From Leptodactylus fallax (Eukaryota > Chordata > Amphibia > Anura > Leptodactylidae): a stretch of DNA of 64,000 bases. A program made the translations under genes and the position numbers. Every line of letters starts with the position of its first letter. Position 1 is the stretch's first letter. The stretch covers positions 620,001 through 684,000 of the forward strand of contig CAMRHE010000648.1 in assembly GCA_947044405.1 (NCBI GenBank), read 5' to 3'. The notes beneath the pieces are model-generated. The model searched no databases. It was not told where the DNA came from and worked only from the letters and a program-made list of their open reading frames with translations. Shown here one piece after another: positions 1 through 10,522 of the stretch.

Positions 1-651
1 ATTACACAGATGGGAAAAGAGTCTAAGAAAGTCAATCACTCAATATCAGAAACCAGGAGGACCAAGCTCTTTATGAAATCTGTAAAACATTTGACATCAT
101 CTGAGTCATCTTATTTGGGCTCCTCTATCTTGGGGGCATTGAAGCATCTTCACGAACGTATACAAGTCCACTGGTAGGGCCCAAAACAAAGCTCTTCCGA
201 CCACTCTAGCCCAGAATATGGTTGACGAAGAACACCCTGCACATTTCAGTAGTTATGCTGTACACTTGGCATGCCCTACTATTTCATGGCACCACTGTTG
301 TGGCTGCTTGGCTTTCCACTGTACAATAAATAGCACAAGGGCTTTGTGCACATATTCCTTAGGTTCATAACCAAAATTGCCGGACGAAAAAGTCCTGCAA
401 GTCCAACTTTTTCGGCCAGCAGTTTCACTTTAAAAGAACGGATACCTGACGGATCCCATTATAGTTAATGTGGTCCATTGGGCTCCATATATGAATGCTG
501 TTTGTAGTGGCCCTAGGCCGACGCTAGTATGAACTTGGTGTCAGTAAGAAAAACTGACATATGGATTGGAAACAGATGGAAAATGGACATAAAAACATAC
601 ACTTGAGTTGCATCCGAAACTGAAACAGTCGTGTCCATGAATCTACAGTGC
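1..651. other. mtss1 intron 2, nothing recognised
   Basis: No exon of mtss1 was found here on the minus strand, nor any repeat boundary. The small frames are chance readings. Confidence 0.5.
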
Positions 652-845
652 CAGTGATTCCCAAAGTGGTCCAGGTGGACCCCCAGGGGTCCGCGGGAGA
701 CTCGACAGGGGTCTACGTTAGATCTAATCTTCACATTTTTTGACGAGTTTTGGGAATATGGTAGAAATGTAGCATCAGGGGGTCCACCGAAACCAGTAAA
801 ATTTTGAAAGTGGTCTACGAGAAAAAAAAAGTTTGGGAACCTCTG
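652..845. mobile_element. hAT-like MITE
   Basis: Termini CAGTGATTCCCAAAGTGGTC and the inverse of AAGTTTGGGAACCTCTG are typical hAT inverted ends. Internal short repeats are GTGGTCCAGGTGGACCCCC and GGGTCCACCG. No clean 8-bp duplication remains. Confidence 0.6.
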
Positions 846-1100
846 GTCTACACCCTATGCACATGACTGAGTGTATATCTGATGTGGGGCAGAGCTTGCA
901 GCGGACTGCATTCGGAGTGACATCCATGTGCATTCTGCGATGCATTCACATCTATGGGGGCTTCCAATATGTTCCGATGATATGGAGCAGGACAAAACCT
1001 GCTTTATACTGCTCCGTGTCATCGAAATGGAATGGGTCAGAAGTCCCCATAGATGTGAATGCACATGGGGTCTAAATGGGGGACACAGGACTCAAATTCA
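845..1100. repeat. Fold-back repeat (ATGCACA-TGACTG family)
   Basis: Arms TGCATTCACATCTATGGGG (about 940-959) and CCCCATAGATGTGAATGCA (about 1044-1062) pair around a centre near 1000. Related copies lie at 6585-6810, 7405-7710 and 28935-29060. Short overlapping frames here are not genes. Confidence 0.6.
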
Positions 1101-1800
1101 ATGTGGTGCCCAACAGTCCCCTGTAGATCCTGTGGGTAAGCAATAACTTATTTGCTGGCCAACCATTTAAATCCAGCATACTAAAAGTTGGATTTTTTAC
1201 TTAAGATTTTTTTAATACAAAAACGACATTCTTCCAAGTACTGATACATACAATTCTTCATATCTGCATCAGTCTGAGAACGCCCTAGCAATTTAGAGCT
1301 ACTGTAACGTATTTTGTATCAACCGCTATCAAAAAATATATATAAAAAGAACACAGTGTGACATTTTAAGACGAGATAAGTAAATCACGATGTGTGTGGT
1401 TACGTCCAAGAAGCTGCGAGACAGGAACAAGTTCCAGGAATCTGAATGCGTTAATTTTTTATCAACCTGTGACAAGATCTCTCACGTTGAAGCTCTTACA
1501 TCATCTCCTGCCCAGGTTGCTATGGGTATTCTCCACAACACAGGAACTAACCGCACACCTCAAGCAGCTGTTTATAGCAGGGTGGAGTTGTAATGACTGT
1601 TATAAAAGAAGATTACTTCCTAAACAGCCGGCCTGATGCCTGTAACACAACTTTATGTGGACTGGATAGCCCCTTCCCAGAATTCATTAGTAACGCATCA
1701 CTAAATAAACTGCACAACTAACAATGACAACAGAAAAATACAATACACCGAAGATTAGGACTCCATTCCATATAACATACATGACCAATAGCATGCTCAC

Positions 1801-1862
1801 CTTAGCTGGGACTGTAACTTTATAGCCTTGCTGATGAAGTCCTCCCATGTCGGATAACTGGC
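1801..1862 (-). CDS. mtss1: mtss1 coding exon 2 (62 bp, residues 25 to 45)
   Basis: On the minus strand a pyrimidine-rich acceptor (TTTCTTTATTTTTAG) precedes a 62-bp segment that opens with GCC AGT TAT CCG. It translates as ASYPTWEDF, then ISKAIKLQSQL, plus two bases (AG) of an arginine codon, and is followed by the donor GTGAGC. This is the expected continuation of the MTSS1 IMD, where human MTSS1 has SYPVWEDF and KLQSQLR. Phase fits on both sides: exon 1 ends in phase 0 and this exon ends in phase 2. The exon is too short to stand out as an open frame. The longer minus-strand frame overlapping it (1687-1896) is a shadow reading. The next exon, expected to begin with the rest of the arginine codon and a TTV-like helix, is not in 1-1800. 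SYPT replaces the usual SYPV or SYPI. Confidence 0.88.
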
Positions 1863-2194
1863 CTAAAAATAAAGAAAAATACACATGAGCATTCATGGTT
1901 TCTCCAGGAGCTTAACATGTACGAATGAAACGTAACAGTACACCGTGCACGTGAGGTAAGGAAATACTTATTATTCTGTATTGGATGCTGCTTTGTTGCG
2001 TCCACTGTTTACAATGCCCAGCAGCCCATGGTGGGTGGGGCTATAGATCACAGTGCTATTGACTGCTCTATTATTAAGGTCTGTGCTGAAAGATCGGAGT
2101 ACATAGGACATGAGTGTGTGTAGAAGTGCTTTACTATGCAAATGCCAGTGAGCAGTGATCTCCCTGCACAGCAAGTACAAGGTGTGTGTGTGTT

Positions 2195-2196
<2 letters not shown>

Positions 2197-2244
<48 letters not shown>
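2197..2244. repeat. (TG)n/(TA)n microsatellite, insertion site of Tc1 A1
   Basis: GTGTGTTTGTGTG passes into about 22 TA units ending at the Tc1 terminus. A similar mixed TA/CA tract (5421-5490) follows copy A2, so both elements sit in or next to one simple repeat. Confidence 0.85.
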
Positions 2245-2247
<3 letters not shown>

Positions 2248-2642
2248 GCATATGAAAAAGTTTGGGCACCCCTATTAATCTTAATCATTTTTAGTTCTAA
2301 ATATTTGGGTGTTTGCAACAGCCATTTCAATTTGATATATCTAATAACTGATGGACACAGTAATATTTCAGGATTGAAATGAGGTTTATTGTACTAACAG
2401 AAAATGTGCAATATGCATTAAACCAAAATTTGACCGGTGCAAAAATTTGGGTACCCTTATCATTTTATTGATTTGAATACTCCTAACTACTTTTTACTGA
2501 CTTACTGAAGCACAAAATTGGTTTTGTAACCTCACTGAGCTTTGAACTTCATAGCCAGGTGTATCCAATCATGAGAAACGGTATTTAAGGTGGCCAATTG
2601 CAAGTTGTTCTCCTATTTGAATCTCCTCTGAAGAGTGGCATC

Positions 2643-3143
2643 ATGGGCTCCTCAAAACAACTCTCAAATGATCTGAAAACAAAGAATGTTCAACATAGTT
2701 GTTCAGGGGAAGGATACAAAAAGTTGTCTCAGAGATTTAACCTGTCAGTTTCCACTGTGAGGAACATAGTAAGGAAATGGAAGAACACAGGGACAGTTCT
2801 TGTTAAGCCCAGAAGTGGCAGGCCAAGAAAAATATCAGAAAGGCAGAGAAGAAGAATGGTGAGAACAGTCAAGGACAATCCACAGACCACCTCCAAAGAG
2901 CTGCAGCATCATCTTGCTGCAGATGGTGTCACTGTGCATCGGTCAACAATACAGCACACTTTGCACAAGGAGAAGCTGTATGGGAGAGTGATGCGAAAGA
3001 AGCCGTTTCCGAAAGCACGCCACAAACAGAGTCGCCTGAGGTATGCAAAAGCACATTTGGACAAGCCAGCTTCATTTTGGAAGAAGGTCCTGTGGACTGA
3101 TGAAACAAAGATTGAGTTGTTGGGTCATACAAAAAGGCGTTAG
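2643..3143 (+). pseudogene. Tc1 family A transposase, copy A1 (N-terminal part)
   Basis: The frame from the ATG at 2643 (MGSSKQLSND) gives about 166 residues: the paired-like helix-turn-helix DNA-binding region, the GRPR motif and the first catalytic aspartate in LWTDETK. It then hits a TAG where the family reads RRYAW. The stop sits at the first bases of the smeared region, so it may be a sequencing or assembly effect, not a real mutation. Differences from A2 include N for I in KTKIVQ and LLGH for LFGH. The open frame extends upstream of the ATG only through a TTG codon, which I do not take as the start. Confidence 0.75.
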
Positions 3144-3783
3144 GCAGGGGGCCAAAAAACAACGCCCTCCAAAAAAAAAACTTGCTACCCCCCGTAAAAA
3201 TTGGGGGGGGGTCCCCCGTTGTTTGGGGGGGGGGGGGGCCGGGCCGGCCCCGGGAATTTGTTAAAAGTGGGGGGGGGTTGGAATCAAACCAAGACAGAAG
3301 ATGTTTTAGAAGAAAAAAGAAAAAGAAGTGAAGGGGATGTGAGGGGGGGTGGGGGAGGGTGATTAAAGAAAGACAATAAACAAAAACACAACCCCAAACC
3401 AACCCCGGCTGCATGGAAAGGAACAAATTTTAAGTTGGGCATGGCCCTCCCCGGCCCCCAAACCTAAAAAACATGGAAGAGTTGTGGGAAAGGGGGGGCG
3501 GTGCCTGCCTCCGCCCCCACCAAAATAAAGAAGGGTTAAGTGGTAAAGGGAAAGAAAAAATAAACCTTCCTCCGGGATGAGGAAGCGATAAAAAAGGAAG
3601 GGAGGGGGGGGTGTGTGTTTTTTTGAAAGAAAAATAAAAATTTATTTTTGGTTGGGCTTTTTTTTTTTTAATTATTTTATAAATTTTTTTTAAAAAAATC
3701 AATCTAATTTTATTTTATTAAATAAAAAAAATAAAAAAATAAAAAAAAAAAAAAAAAATAAAAAAATTTTTTATTTATTTTTA
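3140..3783. other. Homopolymer-smeared sequence, probable consensus error
   Basis: The stretch contains long G, C, A and T runs. Yet its order of short words follows the right half of family A: words such as AACTTGCTACCC, GGGAAT, GTTAAA, CATGGAA, TGGCC and GGATGAGG appear where A2 has the corresponding transposase sequence at 4700-5150. The final 150 bp is almost only A and T runs. A natural process that turns a transposon into homopolymer-rich text while keeping its order is hard to imagine. A low-quality read or failed polishing explains it. It should not be annotated as genes. Confidence 0.8.
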
Positions 3784-5420
3784 AAAGTTTGGGCACCCCT
3801 ATTAATCTTAATCATTTTTAGTTCTAAATATTTGGGTGTTTGCAACAGCCATTTCAATTTGATATATCTAATAACTGATGGACACAGTAATATTTCAGGA
3901 TTGAAATGAGGTTTATTGTACTAACAGAAAATGTGCAATATGCATTAAACCAAAATTTGACTGGTGCAAAAATTTGGGTACCCTTATCATTTTATTGATT
4001 TGAATACTCCTAACTACTTTTTACTGACTTACTGAAGCACAAAATTGGTTTTGTAACCTCACTGAGCTTTGAACTTCATAGCCAGGTGTATCCAATCATG
4101 AGAAAAGGTATTTAAGGTGGTCAATTGCAAGTTGTTCTCCTATTTGAATCTCCTCTGAAGAGTGGCATCATGGGCTCCTCAAAACAACTCTCAAATGATC
4201 TGAAAACAAAGATTGTTCAACATAGTTGTTCAGGGGAAGGATACAAAAAGTTGTCTCAGAGATTTAACCTGTCAGTTTCCACTGTGAGGAACATAGTAAG
4301 GAAATGGAAGACCACAGGGACAGTTCTTGTTAAGCCCAGAAGTGGCAGGCCAAGAAAAATATCAGAAAGGCAGAGAAGAAGAATGGTGAGAACAGTCAAG
4401 GACAATCCACAGACCACCTCCAAAGAGCTGCAGTATCATCTTGCTGCAGATGGTGTCACTGTGCATCGGTCAACAATAAAGCACACTTTGCACAAGGAGA
4501 AGCTGTATGGGAGAGTGATGCGAAAGAAGCCGTTTCTGAAAGCACGCCACAAACAGAGTCGCCTGAGGTATGCAAAAGCACATTTGGACAAGCCAGCTTC
4601 ATTTTGGAAGAAGGTCCTGTGGACTGATGAAACAAAGATGGAGTTGTTTGGTCATACAAAAAGGCGTTATGCATGGCGTCAAAAAAACACAGCATTCCAA
4701 GAAAAACACTTGCTACCCACTGTAAAATTTGGTGGAGGTTCCATCATGCTTTGGGGCTGTGTGGCCAATGCCGGCACCGGGAATCTTGTTAAAGTTGAGG
4801 GTTGCATGGATTCAACTCAATATCACCAGATTCTTGAGAATAATGTACAAGAATCAGTGCCGAATTTGAAGTTACGCCGGGGATGGATATTTCAGCAAGA
4901 CAATGATCCAAAACACAGCTCCAAATCTACTCAGGCATTCATGCAGAGGAACAATTACAATGTTCTGGAATGGCCATCCCAGTCCCCAGACCTGAATATC
5001 ATTGAACATCTGTGGGATAATTTGAAGCGGGCTGTCCATGCTCGGCGACCATCAAACTTAACTGAACTGGAATTGTTTTGTAAAGAGGAATGGTCAAAAA
5101 TACCTTCATCCAGGATCCAGGAACTGATTAAAAGCTACAGGAAGCGACTAGAGGCTGTTATTTTTGCAAAAGGAGGATCTACTAAATATTAATGTCACTT
5201 TTCTGTTGAGGTGCCCATACTTTTGCACCGGTCAAATTTTGGTTTAATGCATATTGCACATTTTCTGTTAGTACAATAAACCTCATTTCAATCCTGAAAT
5301 ATTACTGTGTCCATCAGTTATTAGATATATCAAATTGAAATGGCTGTTGCAAACACCCAAATATTTAGAACTAAAAATGATTAAGATTAATAGGGGTGCC
5401 CAAACTTTTTCATATGACTG
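3784..5420 (+). mobile_element. Tc1/mariner family A, copy A2, essentially complete
   Basis: The element starts within the left inverted repeat (AAAGTTTGGGCACCCC; the outermost dozen bases are lost in the smear) and ends at the right repeat TTTTTCATATGACTG followed by a TA at 5421-5422 in a TA/CA microsatellite. The inverted repeats are about 200 bp and of IR/DR type. A TATTTAAGG box at about 4109 may act as the transposase promoter. It carries a full transposase frame (4170-5192). Confidence 0.9.
4170..5192 (+). CDS. Tc1 family A transposase, intact 340 residues
   Basis: This is a complete DD34E transposase for cut-and-paste transposition into TA sites. I start at the ATG of MGSSKQLSND; the frame extends upstream only through a TTG, and 340 residues is the usual Tc1 length. 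Two helix-turn-helix subdomains span about residues 8-52 and 65-110, separated by the GRPR motif at 59-62. The catalytic triad is D153 (LWTDET), D244 (QQDNDPKH) and E279 (SPDLNIIEHLW), the same positions as in Sleeping Beauty. A glycine-rich loop (KFGGGSIMLWG) lies near 186-196, and the protein ends KGGSTKY. No stop or frameshift is present. It differs from copy A3 at a handful of residues (for example K for Q before HTLHKEK and P for T in ESVPNLKL). It lies in intron 1 of mtss1, antisense to the gene. Confidence 0.92.
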   Translation: MGSSKQLSNDLKTKIVQHSCSGEGYKKLSQRFNLSVSTVRNIVRKWKTTGTVLVKPRSGRPRKISERQRRRMVRTVKDNPQTTSKELQYHLAADGVTVHRSTIKHTLHKEKLYGRVMRKKPFLKARHKQSRLRYAKAHLDKPASFWKKVLWTDETKMELFGHTKRRYAWRQKNTAFQEKHLLPTVKFGGGSIMLWGCVANAGTGNLVKVEGCMDSTQYHQILENNVQESVPNLKLRRGWIFQQDNDPKHSSKSTQAFMQRNNYNVLEWPSQSPDLNIIEHLWDNLKRAVHARRPSNLTELELFCKEEWSKIPSSRIQELIKSYRKRLEAVIFAKGGSTKY

Positions 5421-5453
5421 TATATATATATATACACACACACACACACATAC

Positions 5454-5488
<35 letters not shown>

Positions 5489-5490
5489 CA
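5421..5490. repeat. TA/CA mixed microsatellite
   Basis: TATATATATA, ACACACACACAC, TATATATATATATATATAT and ACACACACAC blocks follow the right end of Tc1 A2. Confidence 0.85.
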
Positions 5491-6584
5491 CATCAACTTG
5501 AGACCTTCAAGATAAGTGAGAAAAAAAAAAAAAAAAGTATTCACCAGATTCCAATATTTATTTTTCGAATACAGGCTAGTAATTGGGAATCAATCTGATC
5601 GGCTCATATCTGCACTAGTTGTTGTAGGAGCTGAGGTTAGATCATGAAGGCCTGAGTAATTTCTGGTTATCATATTGACTAGTTAAAGTAATTTTTAAGG
5701 GGATGTCATTCAATAGGCAAACATCTCTGCTTTCCTCCAAAAAAGCAGTGCCACACCTATCCACAGGTTATTTGGGGTACTGCAGCTCTGCAGCATTTAC
5801 ATCAATGGAGCTGAGCTATAATACTACACAACCCAAGCATTGTTTCTGAAGGAAAGCAGGGCAGTTTTCCTAATCATGGATCAGACCTTATTCACACATC
5901 AGTGATTTACATCAGTGATTGTGAGCCAAGACTCAGAATGGAGACTTCATAGAAATAAGGCATAATGGAAAGATTTCCACCTGTTCTGTTTATTAGACGC
6001 ACTGCTAGTTTTCGCTACAAATTACTGACATGTGAATAAGGTCTAAATACTGTAAGATTTTTTGATAAGTACAATTATGAATATTTTTGGTCACTACATA
6101 TTTATCTTACAGCTTAGGGTTTTCTTACAAGGCACACGATTGTCTCCACCCTGATCACCCACATCACTGTCAATACATTTCATAAGAATTTTCTCAGAAA
6201 ATTGCAATAGCTGTTGCTTAATTTGCAAAATTCCTATTAAAACGCGCAGTGGTGTCACACTGTCACATGAACCTACCCAAACAGCTGATACCAGCTGCCA
6301 TCCAGCCATGTAGGTAATGGTACTATAATTGCTGGGAGTCTCCTCCTTCATACATCCTATTAATAGTTTCAATGAGAATTTTAAATTAACTCATTAGGAT
6401 TAGATAATTATTAATGAAAACATTACCACCATATACTGGAGCGGCCTTAGCCCAGATGGTGCCCTGTGCACAACCTTCTGTCGGCTCTTGCAATTTATGG
6501 TGTACAATATGGTATGCACATTATGCAATGTACAAATACCTGTACCTTACAGAACCCAAATTACTTGGCCTAAATGATACTGCA
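5491..6584. other. Intronic, no gene seen
   Basis: A poly-A tract at 5520-5537, then unremarkable AT-rich sequence. The frame at 6094-6372 shows no known motif. Confidence 0.5.
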
Positions 6585-7404
6585 GTACGGCCTCATGCAC
6601 ACAACTGAGTGAGTTTTAACGAAGGGCACACGGATCACACTCAGATGACATCCCAGTGCCTTCTGTTCTGGATTCATTCCTTTTGAGAAGGTTTGGGGGA
6701 GGTGGGGGGGGGGGGGTTCCGTCCCATTCTGATATCAGAGCAGAATAGGACCTGAACTATAAATATCGGATCGGAACGGAGAATCGGACCCCTGGTCGTA
6801 TGTAGCCTTACCTAAATAATATAAACCAGGGTATGAAGCTACTTCCTTTAATAGACTTGAGCCATAGACCTGAGATTTGGATTGCAAGGTCTGAATGTTC
6901 AAAGGCTAGTGCTCCCTCCTTCACTAATAACAGAAATGTCCCCTCTAAGATCACACATGCCAAAGCAGACAAGGCATTGCTTTTATGTACGAACCCCTAT
7001 AAACCACATCCTCCACCTCTTGCTACTCTGAAGTTATGTCCATAAGTCAAACTGTAGTGTAGTGTACCTTATATACAAGTGAATGGTCAAATTATCATTG
7101 GATATATCTGAACTGTACAGTGGTCAATCTTCACCAAGTCCAACAGGATCAGAGCAATGGACATTAAAATGACAAATGAAGACGGAACCCCTTCCATCAG
7201 GTGTCTGTCTACATTCACCCCAGTGTAAAAGATAAACATGATGGAAGCTTTCTTCTGTCATGACTTACTTTTCAGCCGAAAGAAAAAAAAGTCATGCATG
7301 CAGGACTACTTCTTCTGTTACAAAAGTAAGCAAGCATGACGGAAGAAAGTGTCCATTATGTAGTTTACATTACAGTCAATAGGAATGGACACAGACGGAG
7401 GAGG

Positions 7405-7710
7405 TGCCATGCTCGAGTGGGTATCTGATGTGGGGCCAAGTCTGCAGCTGAATATACTTGGATGACACTCAGAGTGCAATCCGTGATGCATTCACGTCTA
7501 TGGGGGCTTCCGATTCATTCTGTTCTGGTGACACGGAGCAGGATAGGACCTTCTGTATAATCATCTGTGTCACCAGAACAGAATGGATCAGAAGCCCCCA
7601 TAGACAAGAATGTCATCCAAATCCAAATCCATTCTGCTGCAAACTCAGCCCCACATCAGAAGCACACGCAGTCGTGTGTATGGGGGCCTTACTCTACTTC
7701 CGTTAATGTC
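7405..7710. repeat. Fold-back repeat of the 845-1100 family
   Basis: It contains ATCTGATGTGGGG, TTCTGTTCTGGTGACACGGA with its inverse GTGTCACCAGAACAGAA, and TCTATGGGGGCTTCCGA with its inverse AGAAGCCCCCATAGA. A weaker relative sits at 6585-6810 (GGCCTCATGCACACAACTGA). Confidence 0.6.
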
Positions 7711-7814
7711 ATATAATGGTAGTGTGAACGTAGCCTTGCTTTAGAAAGATCTTTTCTGGTCACAAACAGTAGTATTATATACATATGGATAGACTCCACA
7801 CACACAAACACACA

Positions 7815-8125
7815 CACACATGGGGAGATCCAATAAGCAATTTAAACCAAACACCCCTTGCACGACTCTTAAGTATTTTAGAAACTTTTATGGCTTGTAT
7901 GAAAAGGGCGTGGCTTCCGGAAAAGAGGGATACAACACCGCATGCCAAAAACTGTACCAAAATTTGGTGAATTTTTCTGGTGTAATATAAGCCAACTAAT
8001 AGGAAGTGTAAAGTTACACTAGAAAGTATTACAATGTGACAATTTATCATCTGGCGCCTTTTAAGACTGTCTAGTCTAACTTTACACTCTCTAACTTTTA
8101 GACTGCATTAGTAAACCTGATTCAT
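7815..8125. repeat. Dispersed repeat shared with 38445-38790
   Basis: Shared words include TATGAAAAGG, TTTTTCTGGTGTAAT, GCCAACTAATAG and GTCTAGTCTAA in the same order and orientation. A third, weaker relative occurs at 59740-60230 (TTTATCAA and GACTGTCTAG motifs). Confidence 0.55.
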
Positions 8126-8962
8126 AGCTGCAGTGATTGAACAATTTCTCTCTTTCTGCCCCTATAGAAGTATATATAGACAGACACCATAAGGAAGCCC
8201 AATTTTACACTCTTAAATGCGTCCGAGTCTATGCGTGTGAAGGTGCATTTTACACAGCATGCGCACAACATGGGACCACTATAAAAGCCCCAAACATCAC
8301 TAACTTGCCTCACAAATGCTTTCATCAATCTCAAGGAATGTCCAACAAAGAGCGCATACAAGTCATAAAGCAAGAGGGCACAGCGCAGGCAAACAAGCAG
8401 TTAACCCAGCGGTTCCAGTACATCATAAGACAATAAAAAGCTTCAGTCGGTGGTACATTCCATCCTATAACCCCGAGTATACAGTACAGCGGCCAGCAGA
8501 CATCTGCAGCTGCACTACATTCCAGTATGGATGAAAAAAAAATGAAAAAAAAAGTTTTCCAACTGTCATTTCCTCTTTCTAATGAAGACCTAACGCCGTT
8601 CTAAAAATGGAAACGGGGATTTGTTTTCGAGCCCTCAGAACAAGAAATCCCAATAGCTAACCCCAGGCTCGCTCGCAGCTGCAGCGTATGGAATTAACTT
8701 CTCATGGACCTTTCGGGAGTGCAGAGAAATTGTTCATTTCCACAAAACTGGAAACGATAACCCAAAGTTCAAAGAACGCTTCCTATGTCTACACATGTAA
8801 CTAATCGCTGACTTCTGGCTTAAGTAGGACCCCGTGCACATTGGCATCAAAGACATCTTTCCAGCATATGATTATTATATGCAGATCAATGGATATTACA
8901 CAAAAGATAGAAGCAAAGTATACAACAATCCATAACAGCATTTTTATGTTCTATCAACTTAA

Positions 8963-9400
8963 AGGGAATGTCTCACCAAAAAAATTCCCTTTTTTAAACC
9001 AAATTTTAAAGTTTAACTTTTTAAATAATTTCTTGATGATTTTATTTTTAATTTTCCATGTCACCATCTATATTTCTCAAAATATACTATATCCTACAAT
9101 TTTCACTCTGGCCACTAAGCCTAATAATAAACTAACACTTGCCATTTCTGTAGGGGTTTTCTTTACAGCAGTTAACTCATTTTCATCACATACAGGATTA
9201 TAATAGAAGATAACATTTATATAGATAACACCACTGAGTCATCATTACATCCACTATAGACAATAGGTGATGTCACAGCTTATCTACTCCCCCTCCCTGC
9301 ATTCAGCAAGCCTAGAAAACTCTCCCATAGAGCTCAATGAGTTGGTTCCCATCTATTTCTGCCTATGGCCACGACTATGCTGCAAAGCAAATGACTAGAT
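8963..9400 (+). repeat. TTAA-starting dispersed repeat, copy 1
   Basis: It begins after TTAA at 8959-8962 with AGGGAATGTCTCACC. It shares long stretches, in opposite orientation, with 29281-29540, for example AACTGCTGTAAAGAAAACCC on its minus strand (about 9150-9175) against ATGCAAAGAAAACCCCTACA at 29401. The frame 8841-9203 crosses its edge and is not a gene. Confidence 0.6.
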
Positions 9401-9419
9401 GGGTTAACAGAGCAGAGCT

Positions 9420-10518
9420 CCGGCATGATGGCAGCCCCCTATAATCATGTACAGAAAATAGAAGAAAAAGAGTACAAGAAGATAAAAACAGATTAGAAAA
9501 AAAGTGATTTCACAATCTGGCTTTAATAAATAAATGAGAAAATTGGTGACCCATTGTGCACCATACTGTACCACATACAGCATCACGCTAGTGTATACAA
9601 CGGGAACTCTCCCAACATATTTATGCCAACCATATGCACAGGGCTACAATCACTCTAGGATACCAGAAAAAATTGTGGACATAACTTTTTTGCTGTATAA
9701 AATAGAGTAGTAGATTACATTATCCTATATAAAGGCATCCTGCAAAAAATGGGATATGTCACTGTACACACCTGAAACAATGTAACGTGCCATGATAACG
9801 CCACATCAAGCCACCCATAAGAATTATTGCTGCGTCTGGTGTAATGAACTACAGGTCTGTTTTGTGGCCGTAGGCAATAGGTTAGAATTTTTCCATTTCA
9901 ATACATTCACCTTGGCGTTCACGGAGTACTAAAGGAATGAAAACCACAAGATTGATGGGTGCGTCTCATTCCTCCGTCCACCGCATAACACTATGCTACA
10001 TCAGATAGCGCTGGTATTATGTGAGCAAATGCAATAATATACTCCAACCGCTGCCAAAGTCTGGAAGTGATATCATCTCGACATTACTAAAGTGTGGTTT
10101 ATAGTAAGAAAGAGCAAACCGTAGATCAGAACCCAACAGGACTTCTCTGGATAGGCTGACCAATGTGCAGGTGCTGGAGTAGCAGCATACTGGCACTAAC
10201 TGGAGGGAAAAGGGCAGTGAGATGGGCGCCAATGTGCCGTAGTTCCATGATATGTGGATGAGTAGATGGGAGGGATGACTGTTTAGCAACACTGGAGGAG
10301 TATAACAAGAACAGGGCAAAGAAACCTGGAGATGGAAAATAAATTTGGGGCATGTGAACTAGGGGGCGCATATGAGAAAAGTGAGAAATGTAGACCAAAC
10401 GGGTCATGAACATCATGACTGATAGTGAAGCGCATGAAAGTTTAGTTTTAAATAAAGCTCCCAAACCACCCACCTGTGGAAGGAAGGGGCCCATACATAC
10501 ACAAAGGCCCTTGAAAAC
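9420..10518. other. Intronic, no gene seen
   Basis: AT-rich sequence. The frames at 10017-10319 and 10126-10494 overlap each other on the same strand in different phases, and neither has recognisable domains. Confidence 0.5.
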
Positions 10519-10522
10519 TTAA

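Larger units (their letters stand above)
2245..3783 (+). mobile_element. Tc1/mariner family A, copy A1, right half unreadable
   Basis: The left inverted repeat begins after a TA microsatellite at 2243-2244 (CAGGCATATGAAAAAGTTTG). The long IR/DR terminal repeat runs to about 2460, with the outer direct repeat TTTGGGCACC and inner TTTGGGTACC. The element matches copies A2 and A3 at roughly 99% to 3139. From 3140 the sequence still follows the family A order but with bases smeared into homopolymers, to about 3783, where copy A2 begins without intervening host DNA. The right terminus cannot be recognised. Confidence 0.85.

Noticed and set aside
1687..1896. Minus-strand ORF containing GQLSDMGGLHQQGYK
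   Set aside because: It is the wrong frame across mtss1 exon 2; the SYPTWEDF frame with splice sites is the real one.
1971..2330. ORFs with (YI)n stretches
   Set aside because: They read through the TA microsatellite.
2929..3702. Proline/phenylalanine-rich minus-strand ORFs
   Set aside because: They lie in the homopolymer-smeared block and antisense to the transposase.
4125..4169. N-terminal extension (QVVLLFESPL...) of family A transposases
   Set aside because: The extension begins at a TTG; the ATG of MGSSKQL gives the normal 340-residue length. The same holds for family B (TTG upstream of MEKRKK).
8841..9203. 120-codon plus-strand ORF with hydrophobic runs
   Set aside because: It crosses the boundary of a dispersed repeat and has no homologous motif.
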